This document shows, in pieces, positions 53,301-61,386 of a stretch of DNA of 64,000 nt (positions are counted from its first letter, which is position 1; every line of letters begins with the position of its first letter). The notes below the pieces were generated by a model. It did not search any database. It was not told the DNA's origin and worked only from the letters and a program-made list of their open reading frames with translations. The position numbers were made by a program, and so were the translations under genes. This DNA is from Palsa-360 sp963719875 (GTDB lineage Bacteria; Acidobacteriota; Terriglobia; Acidiferrales; UBA7541): contig CAVRDJ010000002.1 of assembly GCA_963719875.1 (NCBI GenBank), positions 248,001 to 312,000 of the forward strand, written 5' to 3'.

Positions 53301-56134
53301 ACCAGGGTCGGGTTTATGGTGATGCTGAGGCTGGTAGTCGTGGCCGTATTGCCCAGTGAGTCGGTCACCTTCACGGTGAACGTAGATGTCCCGGCCGCTG
53401 TGGGTATCGCGCTGTTGATTGTTCCATTGGTGCCCAGAATCATCGGATTGGGCAGCGTACCCGAGGCCAGAGTGTAGGTGTAGCCCGTGCCGGAACCGCC
53501 CACTGCGGTGAAGGTCTCCGCCGGATAGCTCGCCCCGATAATGCCGGCCGGGAAAGTTGGTGGCGTAATCCCGATCGACGCATTGATTATGATGGTGAGC
53601 GTGCTGGATGTGACCGTGTTACCCAGCGAGTCGGTAACCTTCACGGTGAAAGTGGAAGTCCCGGTGGCCGTGGGCACGCCGCTGGCGATTGTACCGTTGG
53701 CGCCCAGAGTCAAAGGATTCGGTAGTAAACCGGAGCCCAGCGCGAACGTGTAACCGCTACCGGATCCGCCTGTGGCGGTGAAGGTCTCACTCGGATAGCT
53801 CACATTGACGACGCCCGTCGGGAAGGTGGGCGGCGTTATCGCCAGGGCTGGATTCACAGTTATGCTGAGACTGCTGGTGGTCGTGGTAAAACCGAGCGAA
53901 TCCGTGACTTTCACGGTGAAGGTGAAAGTCCCGGACGCGGTAGGCGTAGCGCTGGCGATCGTGCCGTTGGCGCCTAATGTCATCGGACTCGGCAGCGCGC
54001 CCGAGGCCAGTGCGTACGTGTAGCCGCTTCCGGACCCGCCCGTGGCGGTAAAGGTCTCCGCCGGATAGCTCACACCCACGATCCCGGTCGGGAAGCTGGG
54101 TGGCGTGATTACCAGTGCCGGATCAATCGTGATATTGAGACTGCTGGTCGTGGCTGTGTTGCCCAGCGAGTCGGTTACTTTCACCGTGAACGTGGACGTC
54201 CCCGCGACTGTGGGCGTAGCGATGTTGATTGTTCCGTTGGCGCCCAGTGTCATCGGATTGGGCAGCGCGCCTGTGGCCAGCGCGTACGTGTACCCACTCC
54301 CGGAGCCTCCCGAAGCGGTAAATGTCTTCGCCGGATAGCTCACCCCAACGTTTCCGGTCGGGAAAGCGGGCGGCGTAATCACGAGTGCCCCATTGATGGT
54401 GATGCTGAGGCTGCTGCTCGTAGCGGTGTTGCCCAGTGAATCGGTCACCTTCACGGTGAACGTAGATGTCCCGGCCGCTGTGGGTATAGCGCTGTTGATT
54501 GTTCCGTTGGCGCCCAGAGTCATCGGATTTGGCAGCGTACCCGAGGCCAAGGCGAACGTGTAGCCGCTACCGGACCCGCCCGAGGCGGTGAAAGTCTCCG
54601 CCGGATAGCTCACGCCAACGATGCCGATCGGGAAAGCTGGCGGCGTAACCACCAGGGCCGGATCAATGGTGATGCTGAGAGAGCTGGTGGTGGCAGTAAA
54701 GCCCAGCGAATCCGTCACCTTCACGGTGAACGTAAATGTCCCGGCCGTTGTGGGTATCGCGCTGTTGATTGTTCCGTTGGCGCCCAGAGTCATCGGATTC
54801 GGCAGCGTACCTGAGGCCAGAGTGTAGGTGTAGCCGGTGCCGGAACCGCCCGCAGCAGTAAATGTCTTCGCTGCGTAACTCACGCCGACGGCGCCAGCCG
54901 TGAAAGCGGGAGGCGTAATTACCAGACTCGGATCAATCACGAGGCTAAGGTTGCCGGTCGTGGCCGTGTTGCCCAGCGAGTCGGTCACCTTCACCGTGAA
55001 TGTGGATGTCCCCGCAACTGTTGGCGTAGCGCTGCTGATTGTGCCGTTGCCGCCCAGCGTCATTGGATTCGGCAGCGTACCCGAGAATAGAGTAAACGTG
55101 TAGCCGGTACCGGAGCCCCCTGTAGCGGTAAAGGTCTCCGCTGGATAGCTAGTCCCAACAATGCCTGCCGGAAAGGTCGGCGGCGTAATTGCCAGCGCCC
55201 CATTGATGGTAATGGAGAGATTGCCGGTGGTAGTGCTAAAGCCCAGGGAATCAGTAACCTTTATGGAAAATGTGGCAGTTCCAGCAGCCGTCGGTGTGCC
55301 ACTGATAATTCCAGTGCCCGAATTGATGGCTAAGGAGGCCGGCAACGACCCAGAAGCGACTGCGAAGGTATAACCGCTTGCGGAACCGCCTGTGGCGGTA
55401 AAGGCCGGCGAGGAATAGCTTACCCCCACGACGCCGAGTGGCAACACCGGCGGAGTGATCGCGAGCGCCGCGTCAACTTTGATGGAGATCGTGCCTGACA
55501 CTACCGCGTTGCCCTGCGAATCGGTCACTTTGGCGGCAAAATTGAAAGTTCCGGGGACAGTCGATGCAGAAATCGTGCCGCTGATGATTCCGGCGGTGCT
55601 CAAGCTTAAGCCTGTCGGGAGGCTGCCCGAGTTGATGACCCAAGTGAATGGCCCGACACCGCCAGTTTCCGCAAGGGTCGCCGAATAGGCCCCCCCCGCT
55701 TCACCAGTTGTCGTCAAGGTGCCTGATGTGGTCACTGAAAGGATCGCATTGATCGTGATGCTAAGGCTGCCCGTGGCCGTGTGGGCTGGGGTCGCGGAAT
55801 CCGTCACTGTGACTGTGAAGTTGAATGTGCCGGCTGTCGTTGGACTTCCCGAAATCGTGCCAGCGGTTAAGGTCAGGCCCGTGGGGAGGTTGCCGGAAGT
55901 GACAGCCCAGGTATAGGGCGCAGTTCCCCCAGATGCCTTCAAAGCGATCGCAGGGTAAACCCCGCCGGCTGAAACGGACCCCGCCGGCATGCCACCGGAC
56001 AGAGTTGCGACGGCAAGCTGAGCCTCACTACTTCCTGAGGGCGCGCAACCCGCCACGAAGAGGATAGCGATCAGACTGATGATTGCAAGGAGCCGCGCAG
56101 ACACACTACCGCTGAATCGAAAATTGCTGAACAT
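50375..56134 (-). CDS. Giant Ig-like repeat lipoprotein
   Basis: Surface or periplasmic lipoprotein of 1919 residues from ATG 56134. The lipobox FVAGC puts the lipidated Cys at about residue 30. Residues 41-1303 are 14 tandem putative-Ig (He_PIG-like) repeats of about 90 residues, each with ITPPxFPxGxVGVSYPAETF, TGGSGSGYTY and VKVTDSLGNTATTSSLSITI landmarks. Next come carboxypeptidase-regulatory-like domains (about 1310-1480, ISGTVSGAWGSGVTITLSGG), a fibronectin type III-like part (about 1500-1590, SYKIYYDTDSGF, GLTNGTPYWFKMSALNANG) and another beta-sandwich region. AAGGA lies 9 bases upstream of the ATG. Adhesion or matrix binding is a typical role for such repeats; the ligand is unknown. 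Confidence 0.9.
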   Translation of the reverse strand: MFSNFRFSGSVSARLLAIISLIAILFVAGCAPSGSSEAQLAVATLSGGMPAGSVSAGGVYPAIALKASGGTAPYTWAVTSGNLPTGLTLTAGTISGSPTTAGTFNFTVTVTDSATPAHTATGSLSITINAILSVTTSGTLTTTGEAGGAYSATLAETGGVGPFTWVINSGSLPTGLSLSTAGIISGTISASTVPGTFNFAAKVTDSQGNAVVSGTISIKVDAALAITPPVLPLGVVGVSYSSPAFTATGGSASGYTFAVASGSLPASLAINSGTGIISGTPTAAGTATFSIKVTDSLGFSTTTGNLSITINGALAITPPTFPAGIVGTSYPAETFTATGGSGTGYTFTLFSGTLPNPMTLGGNGTISSATPTVAGTSTFTVKVTDSLGNTATTGNLSLVIDPSLVITPPAFTAGAVGVSYAAKTFTAAGGSGTGYTYTLASGTLPNPMTLGANGTINSAIPTTAGTFTFTVKVTDSLGFTATTSSLSITIDPALVVTPPAFPIGIVGVSYPAETFTASGGSGSGYTFALASGTLPNPMTLGANGTINSAIPTAAGTSTFTVKVTDSLGNTATSSSLSITINGALVITPPAFPTGNVGVSYPAKTFTASGGSGSGYTYALATGALPNPMTLGANGTINIATPTVAGTSTFTVKVTDSLGNTATTSSLNITIDPALVITPPSFPTGIVGVSYPAETFTATGGSGSGYTYALASGALPSPMTLGANGTIASATPTASGTFTFTVKVTDSLGFTTTTSSLSITVNPALAITPPTFPTGVVNVSYPSETFTATGGSGSGYTFALGSGLLPNPLTLGANGTIASGVPTATGTSTFTVKVTDSLGNTVTSSTLTIIINASIGITPPTFPAGIIGASYPAETFTAVGGSGTGYTYTLASGTLPNPMILGTNGTINSAIPTAAGTSTFTVKVTDSLGNTATTTSLSITINPTLVVTPPAFPIGTVGVSYPAETFTASGGSGSGYTFALASGALPNPLVLSANGTINSAIPTAAGTSTFTVKVTDSLGNTATSSSLSITINGALVITPPAFPTGNVGVSYPAKTFTASGGSGSGYTYALATGALPSPMTLGANGTINSAPPTVAGTSTFTVKVTDSLGNTATTSSLNITIDPALVITPPSFPTGTVGVSYPAETFTATGGSGSGYTYALASGALPSPMTLGANGTIASATPTASGTFTFTVRVTDSLGSTTTTGQLSITVNGALAITPPTLPGATVNVSYTSPAYTASGGSGSGYTFAVATGSLAPLSLNSSTGIISGTPTATGTLTFTVKVTDSLSNTATTGQQNIVVGLGCSTNCTISGTVSGAWGSGVTITLSGGPTSKPNATTDSSGFYSFAGLAGGSYTVTPSLTGYTYSPSAPVVPTSLSTTPQNFVATPVMASFSISGTVSGSPVAGIVFIRVFNCGGGTNCNSMAGTTLASITTNGGAYTVRGLQPGTYSVSAEIDTLNTGAGNESNPAGSISGVVITNAPVTGKDIIVGPQTIDPPVTPNKPSVFPSSGAAFISYKQPRSNTTGEEIATSYKIYYDTDSGFSHTTFKTITAGDSNNVFVLSGLTNGTPYWFKMSALNANGESTVLAASVVGPVTINATGVSTGPNTVSGTVTFSGVTLPLPTGAALYVGVFSNTTGVYFERIASPVSGGAYSISGIPNGTYQHFAVLDVNGTGVVGAGDVTNFGPSGPPSLTVTTSLSGKTIALTAVPARTFISTNHERNGSTDTYGLGVSADVGTKRPISMTLFSGNNVGVPFDMIAERNNTFNPTFNSSVRPLTTDTFGIAVSFSDGTSVANLPSSTATTVLDTFATSLAMNTPVNSTSLTPLTVPMLNWAAPSPLPTFPYSYSVNLNGSGSGSGVFWDYSGGNNSNGIPSTQTNVQYNVDGNANPNAPLVVGTTYNWSVTVRDDANDTVSFDTSYTP
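52225..56014. repeat. 14-copy tandem repeat of about 270 bp inside the Ig lipoprotein gene
   Basis: Coding repeat with a 90-codon period. Copies 4-8 (N-terminal side) and 9-13 correspond one-to-one at a spacing of 1350 bp. The pairs 6/11, 7/12 and 8/13 are nearly identical. Copies 1, 2, 3 and 14 are more diverged, as expected for array ends. Confidence 0.9.
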
Positions 56135-56424
56135 CGCCACTATCCTTTTCGGGCTATTGTGGCTTCAGGAGAGGAGGAATGACACAAAGCTGAACCCAGG
56201 CCCGTACCCTCGAAATGTTTGATCCCAATGAGCGCCACCAGTTGTACGGTGTTGTACGAGGAGTGGAAAGTGCCTCTTTAATCATTTCTTGATTGGTGTG
56301 CCCAATGAGCAAAGTACTTTAGTACTGTTTGGAAAGTGTTTCAAAGGCGGTCATGCACCCTTGCGCATGACCCCGCCATAAGGACACTGACGCATATACC
56401 TATTGGTTCGTATTTACCGCTGGT
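56135..56424. other. Upstream region of Ig lipoprotein gene, with hairpin
   Basis: About 290 bases without a gene. GGTCATGC (56349-56356) and GCATGACC (56365-56372) form an 8-bp hairpin, possibly the terminator of the alpha/beta hydrolase or an operator. No T-tract follows. Confidence 0.5.
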
Positions 56425-57450
56425 TTAATCAACTACTGTGGACCTCGTACCCGGAGGATAAATGGGGCTTGCGCCGGGTACTTCGAGACTTGCGAAAAAC
56501 TCCATGGCGCACGCTTCGGCCCAGAAGCGCGCAGCTCCCTTGTAGCGTGAAATGAAGGCGCAGTGGCCTCCGTGGACAGGCGCAATCACACGGATGTTTT
56601 CGTTGTTCGCCAGCGCGGGATCGGAAAAACTTGCGAATGGGACGAAGGGGTCATCTTGCGCGGTCACAATCAAAGCAGGGACTCGAATCCCCGCCGCGAC
56701 ACGCAAGGCGCTGGACCGGGTGTAGTAATCGGTTGCGTCGCGGAAGCCGCAGTATTTCGCGGTGATCACGCCGTCAAATTCGCGCAGCGTTCGCACGCGG
56801 GCCATCGGGCCGAGATCGAATTGTCCTGGAAAAAGGTTCGCCTTGCGCCGCATCCGCTTCTTCAAGTTGCGTACAAAATGCTCCTGGTAGATGAAATTCT
56901 GCGGCAGGCCGACCGCATCGGCGCATAAGCCTAGGTCAACACAGGGACATACGCCCGCCACCCCGCGCAGTTGGCTCGGGGCCCGGCCCGCGAGTTCACC
57001 GGCCATCTTCAGCATCAGATTGCCGCCCATGGAATATCCGGCAAAGAATATTCTGTCCAGGGTATCTCGTTGGATGAGTTCGTCGAGGACGGCGCGGTAA
57101 TCCCCGGAAAGCCCTGAATTGTAAAGCGTTGGAGTGAGAGCCTCGGTCCCGCCGCAGTTCCGCTGATTCAGACGCACAGCGTTCCACCCGGCTACAAATG
57201 CGCGTTCGGCGAGCCCAAGCATATATCCGGATCCACTCGAACCCTCCAGGCCGTGCACGAGTACGAGCGTCGGCCGTTCCCGCGGGGCGGCCTGCCAGTG
57301 GCATTCGCCTCGAATTCGAGTGCCGGGTTCGACCTCAAATTCCCGGGGCACGCTTCGCGGCAATCGGGGAAATCGCCGCGGCAGGAACGACGAGACGAGC
57401 GTCTGCGCGTGCGGATTGCGCAAGAGCGGGTGCGGTTCGAACGTCTTCAT
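56425..57450 (-). CDS. YheT-family alpha/beta hydrolase
   Basis: Predicted esterase of 341 residues from ATG 57450, with GGAGG 5 bases upstream. The family start FEPHPLLRNPHAQTLVSSFLPRR, the oxyanion-hole phrase VLVHGLEGSSGSGYMLGLAERA (about 60-80), RLNQRNCGGTE (about 93) and the nucleophile elbow AGYSMGGNLMLKMAGE (Ser at about 138) are all present. The catalytic Asp is in VTAQDDPFVPF and the His in HGGHCAFI. The substrate is unknown; E. coli YheT is also uncharacterised. It is divergent from guaB. Confidence 0.92.
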   Translation of the reverse strand: MKTFEPHPLLRNPHAQTLVSSFLPRRFPRLPRSVPREFEVEPGTRIRGECHWQAAPRERPTLVLVHGLEGSSGSGYMLGLAERAFVAGWNAVRLNQRNCGGTEALTPTLYNSGLSGDYRAVLDELIQRDTLDRIFFAGYSMGGNLMLKMAGELAGRAPSQLRGVAGVCPCVDLGLCADAVGLPQNFIYQEHFVRNLKKRMRRKANLFPGQFDLGPMARVRTLREFDGVITAKYCGFRDATDYYTRSSALRVAAGIRVPALIVTAQDDPFVPFASFSDPALANNENIRVIAPVHGGHCAFISRYKGAARFWAEACAMEFFASLEVPGASPIYPPGTRSTVVD

Positions 57451-57581
57451 TCGAACCTCCATCTTACGACAAAATCCCAATCTGCCGGGGCGATCAGGCG
57501 CGCTTGATTTCCCCCGGCGGCACGCATAGAATGAAATTTCACTCATGAAACACAGGTGTCGCGCCTACTCCCGTTTAGTCC

Positions 57582-57603
57582 GCCCAGCGGCCTGCCGCTG
57601 GGC
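57582..57603 (+). promoter_or_regulatory. Hairpin in the guaB leader
   Basis: GCCCAGCGGC and GCCGCTGGGC form a 10-bp stem with a two-base centre (CT), 45 bases before the guaB ATG. A six-base T-run (GCTGTTTTTTATC) follows about 22 bases later. It could be an attenuator, or a terminator for an upstream transcript. Confidence 0.5.
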
Positions 57604-57648
57604 TGTGTTGTATTTGGGGGCTGTTTTTTATCGTTCAAGGAGAAGTGA

Positions 57649-59112
57649 ATGGAAGGACCGATCCTCGAAGGATTGACGTTTGATGACGTGCTGCTGGTGC
57701 CGGGAAAGTCCTCGGTCCTGCCCACCGAAGTCAGCACGCAGACGCAGCTGACCCGCAAAATTTCCCTGAATATTCCGCTTGTTTCTGCGGCGATGGACAC
57801 GGTCACTGAATCGCGGCTGGCCATCGCGATGGCGCGGCAGGGTGGACTGGGCTTCGTGCACCGGAGCATGACCATCGATCGGCAGGCTGAGGAAGTCGAC
57901 CGGGTGAAGCGCTCGGAGAGCGGAATGATCGTCGATCCGGTGACGATTTCGCCGGAACTGACCGTCCGCGACGCCATGGACATTATGAGCAAGTACCGCG
58001 TCTCGGGACTGCCGGTGACGCGCGGGGCTCGCCTGGTGGGAATCCTGACCAACCGGGATTTGCGCTTTGAAAAAAATCTCCATCAGCCCGTGAGCGCCGT
58101 CATGACCAAGGACAACCTGGTGACCGTGTCGGTGGGGACGACACTCGAAGAGGCTGAGCGCCTTCTGCAAAAACATCGAATCGAGAAGCTGCTCGTGGTC
58201 GACGCAGATTTCAACCTCAAGGGGCTGATCACCGTCAAGGACATTCAGAAAAAACTGGAATTTCCTAGCGCGGCGAAGGACGGCCAGGGACGCTTGCTCG
58301 TCGGCGCGGCCATCGGCGCGACCGGAGACTTTCTCGAGCGCGCCGTGGACCTCGCGCGCACGAAGGTGGACGTGTTGGCGATCGATACGGCCCACGGGCA
58401 TTCTGCGCGCGTTATGGAGGCGATCCGCGCGGTCAAGCACCGGCTGCCCGAAATACAATTGGTCGCCGGGAATGTCGGGACTTATGAAGGAGCCCGCGAC
58501 CTGATCGCGCTGGGAATCGACGGGGTTAAGGTCGGCATCGGGCCCGGGTCCATCTGCACAACGCGCGTTGTGACAGGAGCAGGCATCCCACAGATCACTG
58601 CCATCCTGGAAGCCGCACGCGCGGCCAAAGGGACCGGCGCGCCGGTGATTGCAGACGGCGGCATCAAGTACTCCGGGGATATCAGCAAAGCAATCGCGGC
58701 GGGCGCCGCAGTCACGATGCTGGGAGGATTATTTGCAGGGACGGAGGAATCTCCCGGGGAAACAATTCTTTTTCAAGGGCGCACATTCAAATCGTACCGC
58801 GGGATGGGCTCTCTCGGCGCGATGCAAGCGGGTTCCGCGGCGGCCGACCGCTATGCGCAGGAAGGCGCGGAGCGCGGGAAATCGGTGCCGGAGGGTGTCG
58901 AAGGACGGGTGCCGTACAAAGGGTCGCTCAGCGCGCTGGTCGATCAGCTTGTGGGCGGACTCAAAAGCGGAATGGGCTATTGCGGCGTGGCCACGCTTGG
59001 GGAATTGCAGGAACGCGCCCGCTTCGTGCGAATCACCGTCGCGGGATTGCGCGAAAGCCACGTCCACGACGTGATCATCACGCGCGAAGCGCCGAATTAC
59101 CAAGTCGAATAA
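57649..59112 (+). CDS. guaB: IMP dehydrogenase
   Basis: Oxidises IMP to XMP with NAD+, the committed step of guanine nucleotide synthesis. It has 487 residues, full length. The N-terminus EGLTFDDVLLVPGKSSVLP is diagnostic. Two CBS domains lie at about 95-205, with SGLPVTRGARLVGILTNRDLR. The catalytic loop GPGSICTTRVVTGAG contains Cys303. The flap RGMGSLGAMQ and the C-terminal YKGSLSALVDQLVGGLKSGMGYCG are typical. GGAG lies 6 bases before ATG 57649. Its stop overlaps the start of the vanZ-like gene by one base. Confidence 0.98.
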   Translation: MEGPILEGLTFDDVLLVPGKSSVLPTEVSTQTQLTRKISLNIPLVSAAMDTVTESRLAIAMARQGGLGFVHRSMTIDRQAEEVDRVKRSESGMIVDPVTISPELTVRDAMDIMSKYRVSGLPVTRGARLVGILTNRDLRFEKNLHQPVSAVMTKDNLVTVSVGTTLEEAERLLQKHRIEKLLVVDADFNLKGLITVKDIQKKLEFPSAAKDGQGRLLVGAAIGATGDFLERAVDLARTKVDVLAIDTAHGHSARVMEAIRAVKHRLPEIQLVAGNVGTYEGARDLIALGIDGVKVGIGPGSICTTRVVTGAGIPQITAILEAARAAKGTGAPVIADGGIKYSGDISKAIAAGAAVTMLGGLFAGTEESPGETILFQGRTFKSYRGMGSLGAMQAGSAAADRYAQEGAERGKSVPEGVEGRVPYKGSLSALVDQLVGGLKSGMGYCGVATLGELQERARFVRITVAGLRESHVHDVIITREAPNYQVE

Positions 59113-59606
59113 TGAAGTATTGGACTCGCGTGAAAAATTGGCTGCCGGCGATTGTCTGGGCTGGCCTGATTTCTTTTCTTTCGACGGATTTATTTTCGAG
59201 CGACCACACTTCTGTTTTCATCATTCCAGTTTTGCACCGGCTGATTCCGCAAGCGAGCGCCGAAACGCTCGAGTTGATGCACGCGATCATCCGGAAGACG
59301 GCGCACTTCGCGGAGTATTTCATCTTTAGTATATTCATATTGCATGGGCTGCGCGGCAAAAATAGCGGGTGGAAGCTGCGCTGGGCGATCTGGGCGGCCG
59401 TCCTGGCGGCGGGATACGCGGGGCTTGACGAATTCCATCAATCCTTTGTGCCCAGCCGGACCGCGTCGCCCTGGGATGCGCTACTCGATACGGCAGGCGC
59501 TTCGGCCGGGCAAATTTTCCTGTGGCTTTGGCACATGGCGCGTGTGCGCCCCGCGGCCTCGAAAACAATTACGAGTCCGGATTCGCACGCGGGAAGCGCT
59601 GAATAA
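59112..59606 (+). CDS. VanZ-family membrane protein
   Basis: Integral membrane protein of 164 residues from ATG 59112, overlapping the guaB stop. It has four helices (WLPAIVWAGLISFLS, KTAHFAEYFIFSIFILHG, AIWAAVLAAGYAGLDEFHQ, ALLDTAGASAGQIFLWLW). The family signature residues are KTAHFAEYFIF and DEFHQSFVPSRTASPWDALLDTAG. VanZ proteins affect glycopeptide resistance or cell-surface assembly in some bacteria, but most have no known function. Coupling to guaB is probably incidental. A terminator follows. Confidence 0.9.
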   Translation: MKYWTRVKNWLPAIVWAGLISFLSTDLFSSDHTSVFIIPVLHRLIPQASAETLELMHAIIRKTAHFAEYFIFSIFILHGLRGKNSGWKLRWAIWAAVLAAGYAGLDEFHQSFVPSRTASPWDALLDTAGASAGQIFLWLWHMARVRPAASKTITSPDSHAGSAE

Positions 59607-59610
59607 GGAA

Positions 59611-59643
59611 AAGGCCCGTGCCGGTCGCGCCGGAACGGGCCTT
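59611..59643. terminator. Bidirectional terminator between vanZ-like gene and rplQ
   Basis: AAGGCCCGT and ACGGGCCTT form the outer stem, with GCCGG/CCGG inside. Both flanking genes converge on it. AT-rich sequence follows on the plus strand. Confidence 0.8.
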
Positions 59644-59671
59644 GTGTTCCATTCAGTTTTTGCCGTATTCG

Positions 59672-60112
59672 CTACGCGCCCGCCTTTTCTTCCTTTTTTT
59701 CTTCCTCAGCGGCCTCGGGCTTTGCGGCCTTTTCCTTCTTAACTTTTTTCTTGAGCTTGGAGCCAAGCAGTTCGAGGATGGCGAGGTGAGCGCCATCGCC
59801 GATGCGGAAGCCCGCGTGAATGATTCGGGTGTAGCCGCCCGCGCGATCGGAAAAACGCGGGGCGATGTCGGCGAAGAGTTTCTTGGTGGCTCCCGGCGTC
59901 ATGAGATAGGAGGCGGCCTGGCGGCGCGATTGCAGCGTGTCGCGCTTGCCGAGCGTAATCATGTTCTCGACGAGCGGGCGCGCGGCCTTGGCCCGCGTGA
60001 CCGTGGTGGTGATCCGTTCTTTCTCGATGACGTTGGTCACCAGGTTGCGGAGCGTGGCGCGGCGATGGGCCGGCTGGCGTCCGAGTTTCGATCCGTAGTT
60101 GCGGTGTCGCAT
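59672..60112 (-). CDS. rplQ: 50S ribosomal protein L17 (bL17)
   Basis: Last gene of the alpha operon, 146 residues. The N-terminus MRHRNYGSKLGRQPAHRRATLRNLVTNVIEKERITTTVTRAKAARPLVENMITLGKRDTLQSRR matches the family core; it is spread over residues 1-65. The C-terminal 25 residues are an Ala/Lys/Glu-rich tail beyond the usual end, seen in many Acidobacteriota. It follows rpoA by 19 bases and is terminated by the shared hairpin. Confidence 0.98.
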   Translation of the reverse strand: MRHRNYGSKLGRQPAHRRATLRNLVTNVIEKERITTTVTRAKAARPLVENMITLGKRDTLQSRRQAASYLMTPGATKKLFADIAPRFSDRAGGYTRIIHAGFRIGDGAHLAILELLGSKLKKKVKKEKAAKPEAAEEEKKEEKAGA

Positions 60113-60131
60113 AGGTGAGTCCCCGGGGCTG

Positions 60132-61160
60132 CTACAGGCCCGCGGTTTCCTCCGGCGTCGGGGGTGCGGTCTGGCTGGGGAGCGGGGGCCAGATGATGCG
60201 GCTGTGCTCGTCGAACTTCATGCCCAGGCTCAAGCCCATCTTGTTCAGGATTTCCTTGATTTCGTTGAGCGATTTGCGGCCGAAGTTTTTCGTCTTCAGC
60301 ATTTCGTTTTCGCTCTTCTGAACCAGTTCGCGAATGGTCTGGATATTGGCATTCTTCAGGCAATTGTAGGAGCGCACGGAGAGCTCGAGTTCCTCGACGG
60401 AGCGGTCCAGGTGCTCGACGCGCGGATCGTTGTAGGATTCGACCGACTCCTCGACGACTTCGGGCTGTTCCTCGAAATTGATGAAGATGCTCATGTGGTC
60501 CTTGATCAGCTTCGAGGCGAGGCCGATGGCGTCCTGCGGCGTGATTGCGCCGTTGGTCCACACTTCCAGCGAGAGTTTCTCGTAATCGGTCATCTGGCCG
60601 AGACGCGCCGCTTCCACCGAGTAGTTGACCTTGCGCACGGGGGAGTGCACCGAATCGACCGGGATGTAGCCGATGGGCAAGTCTTCGTCGAAATTGCGGT
60701 CGGCGGAAACGTATCCGCGGCCGTTCTTGACGCGCATTTCCAACTGAAGCTTCCCGCCTTCGTTGACCGTGGCGATGTAGACTGTTTTGTCGAGCACGGC
60801 GAAGTCCGCATCTTCCTCGATCATGGCGGAAGTCACGACGCCGGGATTTTCGACGTTGACGAAGATGGTCTTGGCCTGGTCGTTGTTGAGCTTCAGCGGC
60901 ACCTGTTTCAAATTCAGAATGATGTCGGTCGCGTCTTCCACGACTCCCGGGATGGAAGAGAATTCGTGGAGCACGCCCTCGATCTTGACGGCGGTGATGG
61001 CCGCGCCTTCAATCGAGCTCAAGAGAGCCCGGCGAAGGGAGTTTCCTACCGTGGTGCCCCATCCGCGCTCGAACGGCTGCGCGGAAAATTTACCGAATTT
61101 GTCCGTGAGCGACTCGAGTTCGGTCGCCAAACGCTTTGGTTTCTGAAAACCTTTCCACAT
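60132..61160 (-). CDS. rpoA: RNA polymerase alpha subunit
   Basis: Assembles the RNA polymerase core and contacts promoter UP elements and regulators. It has 342 residues. The N-terminal domain has ERGWGTTVGNSLRRALLSSIEGAAIT (about 32-58), the dimerisation and beta-contact region. The C-terminal domain (about 255-320) has ELSVRSYNCLKNANIQTIRELVQKSENEMLKTKNFGRKSLNEI, which includes the DNA-binding residues. A proline-rich tail follows. It lies between rpsD and rplQ, in the standard alpha operon order. Confidence 0.99.
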   Translation of the reverse strand: MWKGFQKPKRLATELESLTDKFGKFSAQPFERGWGTTVGNSLRRALLSSIEGAAITAVKIEGVLHEFSSIPGVVEDATDIILNLKQVPLKLNNDQAKTIFVNVENPGVVTSAMIEEDADFAVLDKTVYIATVNEGGKLQLEMRVKNGRGYVSADRNFDEDLPIGYIPVDSVHSPVRKVNYSVEAARLGQMTDYEKLSLEVWTNGAITPQDAIGLASKLIKDHMSIFINFEEQPEVVEESVESYNDPRVEHLDRSVEELELSVRSYNCLKNANIQTIRELVQKSENEMLKTKNFGRKSLNEIKEILNKMGLSLGMKFDEHSRIIWPPLPSQTAPPTPEETAGL

Positions 61161-61231
61161 CGTTTAAGTCCTTCCTCCCCGCGGGTGCGAGGCCTTCGAA
61201 TCTCCGTCCGGAACCGCAAATTTCAGGTTTA

Positions 61232-61321
61232 AAATTTCAAATTTGAGATTTCAATCTTCCATTTGCAAATTCACCACTCCGGTTCTTAAATTCGCGATAT
61301 CAAATTTCAAATTTGAGATTT
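61232..61321. repeat. AT-rich 20-bp direct repeat in the rpsD-rpoA gap
   Basis: AAATTTCAAATTTGAGATTT occurs exactly at 61232-61251 and 61302-61321. The surrounding 225-base gap has several partial copies (TTTGAAATTT). It is strikingly AT-rich against the GC-rich ribosomal genes on both sides. Confidence 0.9.
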
Positions 61322-61386
61322 GAAATTTCCTGCGTCGCTCTCATTTCTCTTTCACCCCTGCTCCGGCTGCGGCTCGACTTTCCTTT

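Noticed and set aside
52225..56014. Regularly spaced repeats that could suggest a CRISPR array, and a ladder of short plus-strand frames beginning MPIGKAGG or MITSAGS
   Set aside because: The period is about 270 bp and the minus-strand frame is one continuous lipoprotein; the plus-strand frames are its antisense shadows repeated at the same spacing.
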